Source: Agarophyton chilense (taxonomy: Eukaryota > Rhodophyta > Florideophyceae > Gracilariales > Gracilariaceae). From it: a stretch of 64,000 nt of DNA. Numbering within the stretch: position 1 is the stretch's first letter; every line of letters starts with the position of its first letter. Positions 1-12,100 of the stretch are shown piece by piece. The notes under the pieces are model-generated. The model was not told where the DNA came from. It did no database searches and was given only the letters and a program-made list of their open reading frames with translations. Both the position numbers and the translations under genes were made by a program. The stretch covers positions 186,001 through 250,000 of the forward strand of contig JARGXX010000068.1 in the NCBI GenBank assembly GCA_030374765.1, read 5' to 3'.

Positions 1-199
1 ACGCTATTTTAGTTGGCGGTCGTTTCGTTCTGACCTCGGAGAATGTTGGCACCAACGAAAAGAAGCATAAGGAAAGTTAAATAGGGCAAAGACACAAAGT
101 AAAGGATAAGGCCGTGATGGTGCGTAACATAACCACTCTCCGGCAATGTTTACTTCGCAATATAATGTCTGTGCCGTCATTAAAATTCCTTTGAATTTT
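1..199. other. AT-rich sequence with no recognised gene
   Basis: No coding segment, RNA gene or repeat is recognised here. It could be a more decayed part of the Copia fossil that starts at about 200, but no residue pattern supports that. Confidence 0.4.
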
Positions 200-906
200 C
201 ATTCATGATGTTACAAAGCATATCTGCACAGTGAAGACAAACTTTTGCGAGAAATAGTCTTCCTACCCAAGTAGAAGGACTTCAGGATCCATGGGCTCAA
301 TTATGACCAAAGTTTACAACTTTTGTTCCAACTCTATGGAAAATACGGTGCCGGAGACTATTGGGGTGGTACAATCAACCGACATGCAAAGGAAGATTTA
401 GGAATGAAGCCTACATCTGTTGATCTTTCGTTGTACGTAAAGCACACCAAGGGGAAGTTAGAAGAAATAACTGGTATATACATTGAAGATTGTTCTTCGG
501 CGAGTGGCGAGAAATTTCAAAAGCACAAAGAGCACAAGCTGTATCGTTTTGATTCTAAACCTCTTTAATACGATTACTACGGATTCTTTGGAGTTTAAGT
601 AAAAACTATTGCGCATTATCAGTTCTCGTTGACACAGACGGACCACATTCGAAGACTTAAGGTGTTCCCGGTGCATGCAAAACTCAAAAGATTTCGATCG
701 GTTCGCGTGCCTGTAGCCCGGATGAAAAATAGAACACTCGATGCTCTATGTGCAATGAACAAAACTGCCCACGTAACTGAAATAATCCTTCATGAGCAGA
801 AGGAAACAAAGGTCAAGGAATTGAACGGTACCATCAAATACATTTGTAAAACCGTTAACCTGGGGCTCGTAAACAATTCTCTAGATATCAGATCACTGCA
901 TTTTCG
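200..906 (+). mobile_element. Decayed Ty1/Copia fossil, left part (RT to RNase H)
   Basis: Translation of this stretch recalls Copia polymerase in more than one frame: a segment reading LYGKYGAGDYWG, followed by a degenerate form of the YVDD reverse-transcriptase active-site region and an FDSKP segment, then the RT/RNase H connection with NKTAHVTE, a KELN segment and LDIRSLHFRE. The order is that of Copia RT into RNase H. The copy is clearly old and broken, with several breaks. It stops abruptly at about 907, where the chromovirus composite begins, and a matching downstream part resumes after 14724. The family call is by eye; the left limit is uncertain, because resemblance fades upstream of about 200. 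Confidence 0.7.
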
Positions 907-994
907 TGAAGTGCAACCCTCGTGAGGGCCGTTTTCCAGGACTTGGTTGTTTTTCCGCCTCGGGGGATACTTGTGAGATCTATGAGTAATACCG
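907..994 (+). repeat. 88-bp inverted repeat, outer copy
   Basis: This stretch matches the reverse complement of 10976-11064 with only about two substitutions seen by eye. The match ends within a base or so of the point where the large inverted arm ends on the inner side. Read on this strand it has the look of the last residues of a coding frame (DTCEIYE then a stop). It therefore marks a rearrangement junction rather than a simple LTR edge. Confidence 0.8.
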
Positions 995-1980
995 CTACTA
1001 GCGGGCTGGCGTAGCCAGGTGTATACGCGTCGTACGCGAAGTGCACCGGCGGCCGTGCGCTGTGGCCCCGATTCGGGTGTGACTTACCCAAGTGTACCAC
1101 GGGTGGCCCAGGACAGGTTAGCAGAGCATAGCTGGATATTTCTCTATTTATTTAGCTTTATTACAATAAGTTAGGGAGCTCTTTACAGTATTCTACACTA
1201 TATAGTGTCAAGGCGATCTCGCCCTGACACTCAGTAAACCTCCCCAACCAGGGTTCTTGGCTCTAAGTCTTTTTCCGCTTTCGCGAGTCTTCCACACTCT
1301 ACGGAGGTGAAGCCGTGTTACTAACGGTAGACTTATCCACCCTGCGTCAACAGGAGACTCACCGCTGTTAGCGTGTACATCTTTCATACCACTGCCGTGT
1401 TCTCGCCCCAGTATTGGGTTTGCTACATATTTCTTTTGGCTCTCGTGGCCCACGCCCCCGATCGCCCCCACTGGGTGGTCCCCCCCTTTATCGCTTACCC
1501 ACTCTCGTGGTAGCTCCCCCTTTTGCTTTGTGGTTGGTTATTCGTGCCGCTCGCGCGTGTGCCGCGCGCCGGCTTACCGTGTTTACCGCCACTCCTGTGG
1601 GTGCATTACTCGATCTCGAGACTTCCCCACTCCCGTCGAATACAGCTCATACCTGGTCTGCTCCCTTCTAGCATCCCGCACTCTCCCCGCTTGGCGTGCC
1701 GGTGAACCTCGGCCTTATACCCCGACTTAGTCGTGTTCACTCCGGAGAGGCTCCGTCGCCGTGCTACTTTCCTTGGAGGAAGACTCGGACATCTTCGTGT
1801 GTTTCCGCTGCCCTTGGCGTTGCACTACAAACTGGTCTCCCGACTTAGAAGGCTAGGGGGACCTGGTTTGGTTGTTTTTCACATTGCTGTGCTGTCTTCT
1901 CTCGCCGAGATCTGCCTTCCAATTTCTTGGTTTGGACCCACTTGGTGGAAGCTTTTGTTGTCCTATTCTTAGTGGTCAAC
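995..1980 (+). other. Chromovirus 5' leader, possibly containing the 5' LTR
   Basis: About 1 kb of non-coding, pyrimidine-rich sequence precedes the Gag start region. At 1206-1231 lies a near-palindrome beginning GTGTCAAGGCGA and ending TCGCCCTGACAC, a reasonable candidate for the TG-type start of an LTR. I do not see a convincing primer-binding site or the LTR's 3' limit, and no second LTR exists in the window to compare with, so the LTR boundaries remain undefined. Confidence 0.4.
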
Positions 1981-1989
1981 GCTACAACC

Positions 1990-4650
1990 ATGTCACGACT
2001 ACCGTCGGAAGCGGAACCCGCGATCACGCGGAGCAGTTCCGTCAATGACGTGGTGCCTGCGGACCCTGGAAGGGTTCCCCCGCCGTTACCTCAAGCCGCT
2101 CCGAAAGGCAAGATTATCGGGTCGAACTCCTCCAAGAACAACAAGCTACCGCCTAAGGCGTCGAAGAATGGACCCAGTTCTGGTGCTGGACCGGCCCCTG
2201 CCGTGGATGACCCGGCTCCTGCCGACGAAAAGGCCCAGAAAACCAATTTCCACATCGACACCAACTCAAGTGTGAGGCAACAGATCCGCGTAATGCGGGA
2301 AGCGCACAATGCCTTCGTGGAAGAGTTCGAAGCCCTGCGTTCCAGGTGTGATGGCTCTTCTATGAAGGAAGTGGTTGACGACCTCCGCTTGTTGCGGGCG
2401 GACGTCAACACCCTGTTGGAATGTTTTGGTGGTCCCGCCGCTTACGTGGAAGGTGTCCAGACCCGATTCAATCGTGTTAACGCCCGTCTCCAGACGATAG
2501 AGCAAACCATCTTGATGGTAGACGTCCCGGAGGAGCCGGTTGCTGTGTCGTACCAAGCGATACACGAGAGGAAAAGGGACGATACCCGCCGTCGGCGTGG
2601 AAAGCATGACAGCGATGACTCGGACTCGTCGAACTCCTCACGGTCATCGCGTGGCTCTCACCATTCAAATGGGTCGGACTCGTCAGATTCGTCTTCTGAC
2701 GATGGCCATCGCAGGCGGTCATCCCGTTCTAAACGGTCGTCTGCCACCCAAGGTGTGAACCGCGCCCGCGAGAAGGGAAGGAAACACTACGGGTTGGAGG
2801 AGCTGAAATGCACCAACCCCCTGTACAAGAAGTTGGTTTCTTACCGATACTATCGGCTAGAGAACTCCTCTTTGGATGGCACGCCCCGTGGAACGGGTAG
2901 AGTGAAGGATTGCATAAAGCGTATGCAACTGTCCCTCAGGAACCAGAGCTTTTCTGGAGAAGACCCCATTTTGGTGTTGGATTTCCTTGCGAGGTTCGTC
3001 ACCGAAGCGGATATTCTCGGTATGACCGAAGGACAGGAGTTTATTGCACTCTCGTACTTTATGAAAGGCCTCGCCGAGGATCAATACAACTCTGTAAGAG
3101 GTTCGTCTAGAGCCTCCGAAGGAGGAGTAAACTGCTGGCCAGAAGCAGTACAATACCTTTTGAGGTCCTACGCCACTAATCACGCGATTCAGTCGGCCAT
3201 TCTCGCTCTTCGCGATACGCGCCAGAAGTCTGGAGAAACGGAAACCGAATTCTCGGTGCGCCTGAACAAGGCTTTCCACCGTAGTGGGAACGTACACTCC
3301 GCCGGAGAGCGCTGCACCATGTTCATCGATGGACTGGACCCCGCTATCCGAACACTCGTGGCGCGTTACCGGGAAGACCGAAGGAAGACCACGTATCTGG
3401 AGTTGGTCCAACACGCGCAAGCGGAAGGTGACGCTTTAACAGCTCGTGCCCCCGGACACAGGTCGCGAACCGCCAAGGCGTTGGTGATGGAAACGAAGTC
3501 GCCATCCCTATCGCTGGTTGCGATTGAGCGCCCCCAACAGGAGTACGACAACGAACACTTCGCCCGAAGCGATATCCATTCGGTCCCGACAACCGAACTA
3601 CCGTCTACGACGGACGACTCATATGACACGGCCCAGGATGGACCCCTGCTGTACGCAGACTCTCCCCGTGTTCACGGACCTCGCATCCCGTATTCAAACG
3701 GTGCACTACGACAGAGTCGCCCTGGATGGAAAGATACCCGCCAAGCGGTGAAGTTCAAGGATGCTCGCTCCGGTTTGCAGCCCTCACGCCCGGGACTCAT
3801 ATGCCACATATGCTACGAACACGGTCACATTTCACCGGACTGTATCCTCACCATGAGGGAAGTAGCCCGAGTAATCGGTAATTATGAGGCGTTGACCCCA
3901 GTGGAAAAGCAGATTGTTCCGATGACGTCGTATCTTCGAGCGAAGATCGATTTTCCACGGAGTATTCCGGAGGCGAAACCGCGCAATGTGTTGCTTTACC
4001 CTGCCGAGCAGGCTCCCGACCACCGCCCCGTTCCTTCAAACCCCGCCGCTGGCACCCCATTTCTAGTGGTTCAGGATTCTGAGGCCCCGCCCCAGGCGGA
4101 TGGGACTCAAGGAAAACTGATTTCGGGAGTCTCCCCTTCGGGAGAGGCGTCCCTAACAGTGAGGTTGACGACGCCCGAGGCGTCTCCGCCTCGCTCCCCG
4201 GTCACAATCCTCACGAGGAAACAGGCCGTCTCCGACGTGGACTCTGAACACTTTGGTGTTCTACGTCGACCGTGGACACGTGTTTTTAACCGCTGGTTCC
4301 CGGATAGAGTCTTAGTAATGGCCAAGCGCAATTACAAGGTGTATGCCGACCTTGGCCTTTCTACCCAGTTTATGGTTCGAGTCCTTACTGTTTTGGACAC
4401 AGGTGCTGGTCCGAATTTAATCGTGGAGTCGCTGCTGCCCCCGCCCTTGCGGTCTCAGATCCGCCTTGGCGTGGCGCCCTACGTCGCGGACGCGAATAAC
4501 AACCCGTTTTCAACGGTTGGAACCGTCGCTCTTGTCGTTCGCTTGGGCTCCTTCGTGGTGAAACTCGACTTTATTGTATGCCGGAAATTGGCTGCCCCCA
4601 TCATCTTGGGACGTGAATTCTGTGAAAGATTCGTTGACGCCATAAGGCCC
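1990..4650 (+). mobile_element. Chromovirus Gag and protease region
   Basis: The region begins with an acidic/Pro-rich and then Ser/Asp-rich stretch, followed by a capsid-like helical region (about 2800-3450), one CCHC zinc knuckle (CHICYEHGHISPDC, about 3800-3841) and an aspartic protease whose active site reads LDTGAGPN (about 4395-4420), followed by an IILGREF segment typical of retropepsins. A single CCHC knuckle followed by protease upstream of RT is the usual Ty3/Gypsy arrangement. Confidence 0.85.
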
Positions 4651-5439
4651 CGCTTAAAGCGTGTTGAGATGGAAGACGGCTCGTCGGTCCCGAGTGTCCG
4701 TGGTCCACTGCGGCGTGCCTCCAAGAAGCACGTACCGCTCCCTGCCGCGCAGGAACCTTCACCCGCTTCGCGGGAGTCTACCAAGCTCCGCGTGGCTGCG
4801 TCTGTCCGAATCCCGCCAGAGTCCCAAGTATGGGTGCGTGTCACTTCCCGTCAACACGGTTTACGAGTCATTCAGCCTCTCTTATCTCTGTTAGATGGAT
4901 ATCAACTCGCCGTGGCGCATGGAGTCGCGCAGATTGTCCCAGACAAGCCGTTCACTGTGCTCGTTGCCAATCTGGGCTCCACCCCCCAGTCACTGGTGAA
5001 AAACCAAGTTATTGGATCGGAAATGTCTCACCCCACCGCGATGGTTCCCACTAGGCTGACCGCTGCCGAAGTCCTCGGTCTCGTTCACTCTAAGGAGGGG
5101 GAGGAAGCTGCCGTCCAATCACCGAATGATTCGGAATCGCAACCTGCCGAAACAGAAAAGAAGCCCGTTCCGACGAGTTACAACCGGGTAGACCCTGTGA
5201 AAGAACTCGAGGAACTCGACCTCGCTCATGTACCAGAGTCACACCGTGAAAGTCTGCGTGAGATGTTACGGGAGTTTACCACAATGTGGGATGGCTCTCT
5301 TGGTGAGATAAATACAACGGAACACCGGATAGATTTATTGCCGAACACCCGACCGGTGGCTCAACACCCTTACAGGGCAGGCCCCAAGGCTCGAGAAGAG
5401 GAACAGTTCCAAGTGGACAAAATGCTCTGAGCTGGAGTG

Positions 5440-6550
5440 ATCGAACCGGCTCAGTGGCCGTGGGCATCCCCAGTGGTACTGGCTCCGAAACCCGATGGGT
5501 CCTGGCGCTTTTGCATCGACTACCGTCGCTTGAATGATGTTACCGTCAAGGACGTGTATCCGATCCCACGAATGGAGGAGTACATCGACTCTCTCGGCAC
5601 TGCTACCGTTTTCACGGCTTTGGACGCCAATTGGGGATATTGGCAGGTTCCCGTTAGGGAGGAGGACCAAGATAAGACTGCGTTTGTCTGTCACTCGGGA
5701 CTCTACCGTTTCAAACGGATGCCTTTTGGTCTAACCAATGCTCCCGCTACCATTCAGCGTGCTATCGACATTTTGTTGGCCCGCTTTAAGTGGCGTACTT
5801 GCCTCGCCTATTTGGACGATATCATTGTATTCTCAGACAATCTGGATGACCACCTCACCCATGTCAGGGACATAATGACCACGCTACGTGATGCTGGAAT
5901 AACCCTCAAACTGAGGAAATGTGAGTTCTTTACCGATACTGTGAAGTATCTCGGGCACATTATCCGTCCTGGACGTGTAATGATCGAGGAAGCTCAAGTG
6001 AGGTCCCTTCGCAATGCGAAAGAACCCGCTACCCAGACGGAACTGCGCTCCTTTCTAGGATTGGTCAACGTCTACCGACGGTTTATCCCTAACTTCGCTG
6101 ACATCGCGGCCCCCTTGAACGCGCTTCTGCGGAAAGGTCAACCACCTAAACTGGACCCCTTTACGTCCGCCCAGACGGATGCTTTTAACTCCCTTAGGGA
6201 GGCTGTCACATCAGCACCGATTGTATCGTTACCGAAACCCGGACTACCGTTTTCCGTGGACACGGACTCTAGCGACTACCAGGTAGGCTGTGCGCTCTTT
6301 CAAACTACTCCCGAAGGAGAACGCAAACCCATTGGGTACTGGTCACGCTCGCTCAATGTCCACGAGCGGAACTACTCCGTGTCGGAGAAGGAGTGCCTCG
6401 CAGTTTTGTGGGCCCTCTCTACACTCCGCCCCTACCTCATGGGTGTGCACTTTACCTTTCACACGGATCACTCGTCCCTACGATGGCTCATGACCATCTC
6501 GAAGCCGTCAGGCCGCTTAATGCGTTGGAGACTCCGCCTCGCGGAATAAG
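5440..6550 (+). mobile_element. Chromovirus reverse transcriptase and RNase H
   Basis: RT motifs appear in order: SPVVLAPKPDGSWRFCIDYR, LDANWGYWQVPV, FKRMPFGLTNAPAT and the catalytic YLDDII (about 5805-5825). A Ty3-type RNase H follows, with DTDSSDYQVGC, EKECLAVLWAL and TDHSSLRWL. The domain set is recognisable in full. The RT type is clearly Ty3/Gypsy rather than Copia. Confidence 0.9.
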
Positions 6551-6749
6551 ACTTTGAAGTCATCTACAAGAAGGGCACTCAGAACGCGCAAGCGGACGCG
6601 CTCTCGCGTTTACCCACGAATGGGGAAGCTCTAACCGTCGATGACGAGGATATAACTTGCTTCGTCGTAGACGATGGAACACCGGGGGACCCGGATTGGT
6701 TACACGATAAATGGAACGAAAGCCCGGAATCGGATGATGATATTGACGC

Positions 6750-7870
6750 ATTGCTCGTCTCGGACGATTCAGAGAAACCCCCGCCGGGTAATTTTGTGCC
6801 GATACCCCCAGAGGAGATGGTCAGAGAACAGCAGGGTGACCTCTTCTGTACGAAGATTCACGCCTGGCTTAATGGCGGTGCACAACTCCCTTTCGAGGTG
6901 AACGATCTTGGATACCTCGTCAGGACGGTTCAGTCATCCCCACAAGTCGTGGTGCCGCATACTCTACAGTCTAGAGTTTTGCATCTATCGCACTATGCCA
7001 AACTTGGTGGACACGCCGGTGGACGGAAGCTCTACCTCACTTTGCGAAGGAATTTCTACTGGCCCGCCATGGCGGTGGATTGCTACGCAACGGTGCGGTT
7101 TTGTACCGGATGTGCTAAGAATCGGGTAAAACTTCGCAAGTACTCAACGAAGTTGAAACTATTCCCGGCACGGGCTCCTCTCGAGTTTGTCGCCATTGAC
7201 ATCCTCGGTAAGCTCCTCACCACACGACGTGGACATAAGTTTTTACTGGTTATCACGGATCGTTTCTCAAAACTGGTTCGGACCGTACCTCTACGGAAGA
7301 TATCCGCTTTCACGGTTGCACAAGCATTTGTAACCCATTGGGTATTCGTCTACGGGCCGCCGGTTAATCTTCTATCCGATAACGGAAAACAGTTCGCATC
7401 GCGATTCTTCGAGGACGTGTGCAGGATTCTTGACATCAAGAACCTGTTCACAACGACCTATCACCCCCAGTGTAATGGGCAAGTGGAGCGGTTTAACCGA
7501 ACGCTATTAGCGTCTCTCCGTTCTTACGGGGCCGACCACCGAAAGACATGGGATTTATTTATCGACGCCTTGACGTTCGCGTACAATACGCAGGTACACC
7601 GTACTACGGGCTTGACTCAATTCGAACTGGTCTTGTCCCGCCCTCCGCCCGCTGTCACGTTAGAACCCCAGCCCACGCTGGATGCGTTCCCTTCCGTGAA
7701 GGATTATCGCCACAGGTGGAAAAAGTGGCTTACGAAGCTGATCCCGGTCGCCCGAAGCTCGATGGCTCGTGCCCAAGCCGCTTACAAGCGTGATTTCGAC
7801 TCTCCCGTACGCGGTAAGGCCCCGCCAATCAAAGCCGGTGACTTCGTCTTCGTCCGTAAGGAGTAATGGA
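6750..7870 (+). mobile_element. Chromovirus integrase
   Basis: An HHCC zinc-binding N-terminal domain is visible (HLSHYAKLGGHAGG ... CTGCAKN). It is followed by the catalytic DDE core: D in AIDILGK, D in LLSDNGKQF and E in NGQVERFNRTL. This is a retroviral-type integrase, not a transposase of another class. Confidence 0.9.
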
Positions 7871-7899
7871 ACCCTGAAAAGGAAAAGAAGCATAAGCTT

Positions 7900-9650
7900 T
7901 CTTCCGTCGCGGACGGTCCTTACAAGGTCATTTCGGTGAAAGACGACACCATCGTGGTGGAAATTGTCGACGCTCATGAGCGGATCTCCTGCGACCGCGT
8001 TGTACTCGCCCCGCCACCGGCGTTGGAAGTAACCGAAATGGGTCAACAATCCCTCTCTGAGGATGATGGTGCTCGGCACACAACAGTGGCTCAGCCCACT
8101 GCCGTGGTTTCCAGACCTTCTTCGTTACCACACCCTACCCGGGGACTCTCTGACTTGCCGATCTTATCGGACCAAGGCCAGAAGGGCCTCTCTCCTCTCA
8201 CGCCATGGCGCGGTGTCTACCCCCGCCCGTTGGGCGTTTCAACCACTCCCCATGCCGCTCCGTCTCAGGAGGGGGAGGAGGCTCATAACTCTCGTCCCGA
8301 GACGGAAACCGCTTCGTCGCGTCATGACAACCGTGGTGCACGGAATCCTGGACACATCAGCAATAACAACGGTGATCCGGACGTCCCGTCTACCGACGTG
8401 CCATCTCCGCATTTGCGCGCAACAGCCGTTGCTGAACCCTCTAGGGGAGGCGCCACCGCATCTGCATCTGATCGCACTCCCCGCGGGGACTCTACTCAAC
8501 AGGACGCACCACGTAGTGGAAACCCCCTCGCCCAAGCGAAACCGAAATCGTCGCAGGATGCTGTTCGCCCTCGCGATACTGGACCGGCTATGCCGTCGAG
8601 CGTTGACCCGCAGCCCATGGGTCACGGTTCGTCGACACCAGCTACGCTGGAAAACTTGGAGCACGCCCTCGCAGGCCCCTCTAGGCCGAATCGATCGTAA
8701 GTGGTCCCTCGTACTGTACGGCAGGACACACCGGCTAAGCCGGGCAAGCACACCGTAGCAGACGAGAGATTCACACCCAGCACGCTTGATGCTGGTTCAG
8801 AACCCGCGCGCAGTGGCGGACGCACTCCGAGTGTCTCGGTTGACCCCGACAGCGTTGTCGAAGGCGCACCGGTCACCCCGGAGAATGTGCCCATCAAGGA
8901 CGGAAGCAACTCGTCGCCGAGTGAAGTTGAACCCTCGAAAGGGATAGTTGAGGACGAACTCGCTCCCCGCAGGGGTTCCTCGCCGCGCACTTCGCCGCCC
9001 GTTGGTGAGGAAGGTACGGTTGACCTGGAGTTGCACGCCCGTCGCGGTACTTGGTCGCCCAAGCGAGCAGACATACCGGCAGCGCCGTTGCACATGCCCT
9101 CACGTGAGGAGGCGGAACGCAGCACGGCGCGGAGTACTCCCAGCCATCAGCCGGACGTGTCAAGTGACCAGACGACACCCGGCTCGGGAGATACGCCAAT
9201 CAACGCCCAAGGCGGCTCAACCGGCAAGGCACGACGCCCCGTGATGAAACCGCCTCCCGCGTCAAGTCCAGCACCGTCGCGACGGATTTCACCCCGACGA
9301 CTCGCGGAACGCGACCGCGAAACCCAGCCTTGGGATGAGTCCGCGTTCCTCCGAAGGGTGGCCTCTGCACGAGAACTCTCGGAAAGCATTCAGACCCAAA
9401 AACTGGGAGAATTGCCCCACGGGAAGGCCCCCGGCCGAAGCCGTCGAACTGACGCTCGTCGTCATGACGCCTTGGCGGAAGCAACCCGCCAAGCGGCCAA
9501 GGCAACCCGGAACCCGGTTCGTTCCCCTACCCAGGGCATGGAAAGGCAACGCCAACCCATGGACCCCTCGGGGGAAGGGCACAGTAGCCCACACGCACCT
9601 GCGGACGTACACCGGTTTGGTCCGGTGACGCGTACACCGCGAGGGCGGGA
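7900..9650 (+). mobile_element. Chromovirus Ser/Pro/Arg-rich region between integrase and chromodomain
   Basis: About 1.7 kb of low-complexity, charged, Pro/Ser/Thr-rich coding-like sequence separates the integrase core from the chromodomain. This is far longer than the usual integrase C-terminal spacer of chromoviruses. No domain is recognised in it. Its distal part is repeated in the inverted right arm. Confidence 0.6.
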
Positions 9651-10975
9651 AGTCTACGAGAAGGAGTTCGTGGTCGACCACATAGTAGAGCACTCATACC
9701 ATCCGGATGGTTATATTCAATACCTCGTCCGTTGGTACGGTTTAGGGCCCGAATGGGATTCGGATGAGCCGATGGAACATCTCCCACGTTCGAAGGTGGT
9801 GTCATATCACCGCAGAACGCGGACGGGAATCTCGGCATCGGTTGTTAAAGCCCAGGTGGGATAACACCCACCTCGGTGGAAGAGAAAAGAGAAGTAGGTT
9901 TGCTTGAGAACAGGCTAGTGAAGGAAGGTTTTGGGTTACACAAGTCACTTGGTTTTTATTCAAAGCTATCGATGGAATACCGAGCACTCGGGATACTACT
10001 CTAAGTCACAAGGGAAAACTCCCCATCGGGATCGAGTGCCCCGTCACGGGTTCGGCTCACTGCCCCCGGGTTGGTTACCTCCCTGGAGCCGGGTGATCAA
10101 GGCCTCGCGCATCGCGGCAACATCGCCACTCGCTGCGTTGGTCCCCAGCCCCACCTGTGGCAGGAACTGGGAGATCACGGCCGCTTGACCCGCCGGAGCG
10201 GAGCTCGCATCGCCTGGGGCGGACGCCCCACCACTTGGGAGATTCACCGGTGGAACCGGAGGTGGTCCAGCTACCGCGTACTCCGACCCAGCCCCCGCGG
10301 GGTTATCCAAATCCACGTAAGGCGTGGCTGGCGTCCCCGCGTTATAGGGACCTTCCGCTTCGGATCCCTCGACCTCCGCCTCGGCGTACGCTTCCCCGTC
10401 GTAGGGTTCGTTGTCCATCATTGGATCGTCGCCGTCTTAGACGTGGTAATATTCATCCGCGTCCACGAAACCGATCGGATGCCCCTCGGGGATATGGCGT
10501 GGTGCAAACCGGAGTCGCTTCCTCCGCGGAGATTTCGTGCCCTTCCCAAGGGTCAAAGTATACGAAATCACCTCCCAAGGGAGTATGCCTTCCTGGTGAC
10601 AGGTCCTGACCCCGGCTACCCACGGTGCGCCCGCTTTGTTCAATCGGAACGGTGGTCCAATCCGACTGGTCGATTTAATCGAGAAGACCCGCCACTTCTT
10701 CGGCGTTGGTTACTCCACCAAGTGGGATGCTCAGGTCCAGGCTGCGAATCGCGGACCTCAACCGGAACGGGAGGAACCACAGTCTGTACTGGTCATACAC
10801 CTCCCAGAGGATGAACACCGCCGCGCGGACTGCCCATTCGGTAATCACCACGGACCACAGTCCGGACTGGGGATCCTCGATGAGGTACAAACCGTAATAC
10901 GTAATGACTGGTAACAGCTCGATGTAACAGCCCCGGCAGGCCTCGAGGTTCGACCACCACGGTGGAATGAGGACA
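8352..10975 (+). repeat. Left arm of a 2.6-kb inverted duplication
   Basis: Every position p in this arm pairs with position 23076-p in 12101-14724 as reverse complement, with no shift along 2624 bp. By eye the arms differ by about 1% in the chromodomain part. The outer edge lies within the Ser/Pro-rich coding-like region and the inner edge inside the opposite-strand frames, so neither edge corresponds to a normal element end. Confidence 0.9.
9650..9830 (+). mobile_element. Chromodomain of the chromovirus
   Basis: The segment reads VVDHIVEHSYHPDG, then YLVRWYGLGPEWDSDEP, then a helix starting MEHL. This is the chromodomain pattern: beta strand, aromatic-cage region with VRW.G, W.....EP, and a C-terminal helix. 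Chromodomains at the integrase end target chromoviruses to modified histones. An inverted second copy lies at about 13246-13426. Confidence 0.85.
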
Positions 10976-11050
10976 GCGGTATTACTCATAGATCTCACAA
11001 GTATCGCCCGAGGCGAAAAAACAACCAAGTCCTGGAAAACGGCCCTCACG
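10040..11050 (-). mobile_element. Opposite-strand coding-like region of the chromovirus, left copy
   Basis: Downstream of the chromodomain the sense strand gives Trp/Arg/Gly-rich translations typical of shadows. The opposite strand gives plausible protein: an acidic, Ala/Pro-rich segment (EAYAEAEVEGSEAEGPYN), a segment ending DADEYYHV, and a hydrophobic aromatic segment (CYIELLPVITYYGLYLIED). About 180 bp separates it tail-to-tail from the chromodomain region, and an AATAAA on the minus strand near 9960 could serve as its polyadenylation signal. Extra opposite-strand ORFs near the 3' end are known in plant Tat-lineage Ty3 elements; homology to those is not shown. Treated here as a fossil part. 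Confidence 0.5.
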
Positions 11051-11064
11051 AGGGTTGCACTTCA
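10976..11064 (-). repeat. 88-bp inverted repeat, inner copy
   Basis: Reverse complement of 907-994 with about two differences. It abuts the inner edge of the left inverted arm. On the minus strand it forms the end of a 76-codon open frame (from about 11212) that reads as plausible protein, so the outer copy at 907 is probably derived from a longer sequence of this kind. Confidence 0.75.
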
Positions 11065-12100
11065 TGTCCCCCTCCTGAGGCGCGAGTACGACATCCGCGA
11101 TGGTGGGCGACGCGCCGAGACGAATGCATAAGAGTGCAACCAGCTCGCTGGGATCCACTTCATCCGATGCCAACAAACGCAGTGCGGCAAAACTCCAGTC
11201 TCCTGGCAACAACCGTTCTCAACGTTCCATATCAACCGAATCCGCATCCTTGCGGGCCAGTCCTCCGATTCCTCGGCATCTTCTTTCGCTTCGCCGGTCT
11301 CCTCTTCCGGTCATCTGGCCTCTTCGCTCACCGATGAGCAACCAAAACAATCAACCCAACCGTCTCCCTGCGGGGTACTTCTCCGGCTTCCGGTCCGCTC
11401 CGCTTCCGCAAAGCGCGTCATCGGCTGCGCCGCAGATTCCTATCGCGAACGCGGCTGCTGCTCCGTACGGAATGTTCCCCCCGAGAGGGTGGCCGCCATA
11501 CGACATGCTTGTCGGGCGCCATCCTGGGCATCATGCGTCCGTTATCCGACTTGCGCCGTGGTTCCACCCGATTGCGGTGTTAAACGAAGCGCTCATAGCG
11601 ATGTACACCGATGGAAACGGGATGCTTCCGGGCGATATTCCGGCCGTGGCGACAACTTCGTTGGATTGGCGACGCCGCGTAGCGGTTCCGGTCCACGCTG
11701 TGGCGCGCCGGGGTAGTGAAACCTCGGCTCCCGCTCATGCGGCCTTCGTCCTTGTTGGCCATCAACGGCTTCGCCGGGCTCCTTTCGAATATCCCATCCC
11801 CGATGGTCTCGGCACCGACATTCGGCTTTACCGCACTCAAGGTGAGATTGGTTACGTCGACCGCCTGGCGGGTTTGGAAACACTCTCGTGGAGGGGCATC
11901 CCGAAAGCAAGGCAAGAGGCCATGTGCTGGACGCGACCGATTATCCGGGCAGAATTCCGCTACATGCGTCGACTGGCGCGGGCCAACTTCCTCGCCCTGA
12001 TCCGCTTCGAGCGTCGAGCACGATCCCGATTCGGGTATTTGGTCCCGTATCAGAACGAGGAGATCAAACGCCTTCGCGTGGCCGACCGACGGGGTCGCTA
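11065..12100. other. Single-copy spacer between the inverted arms
   Basis: About 1 kb is present only once in the window. From about 11335 on the plus strand it is open and continues without interruption into the right arm, giving a Pro/Ala/Arg-rich, aromatic protein-like translation starting MSNQNNQPNRL. It therefore looks like the upstream part of the opposite-strand coding region that the left copy has lost. The first 270 bp is Ser-rich in several frames and unassigned. Confidence 0.5.

Larger units (their letters stand above)
995..10975 (+). mobile_element. Ty3/Gypsy chromovirus copy, plus strand
   Basis: Part order is Gag, aspartic protease, reverse transcriptase, RNase H, integrase, a long Ser/Pro-rich region and a chromodomain, as in Ty3/Gypsy chromoviruses. 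A region with open frames on the opposite strand follows the chromodomain. The copy lacks a recognisable 3' LTR and ends at the inverted junction at 10975. It is broken by a handful of breaks but retains every catalytic domain in recognisable form. Roughly 1% divergence between the two inverted arms suggests the rearranged copy is recent compared with the surrounding Copia fossil. Confidence 0.85.

Noticed and set aside
1208-1730. Short frames in the GC-rich 5' leader of the chromovirus
   Set aside because: Overlapping frames on both strands, no domain and low-complexity Arg/Pro composition.
10071-10814. Long sense-strand frames (about 247 codons) in the 3' part of the chromovirus, and the mirror frames in the right arm
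   Set aside because: Composition (Trp/Arg/Gly/Pro-rich) is that of a shadow; the opposite strand gives the better protein-like translation.
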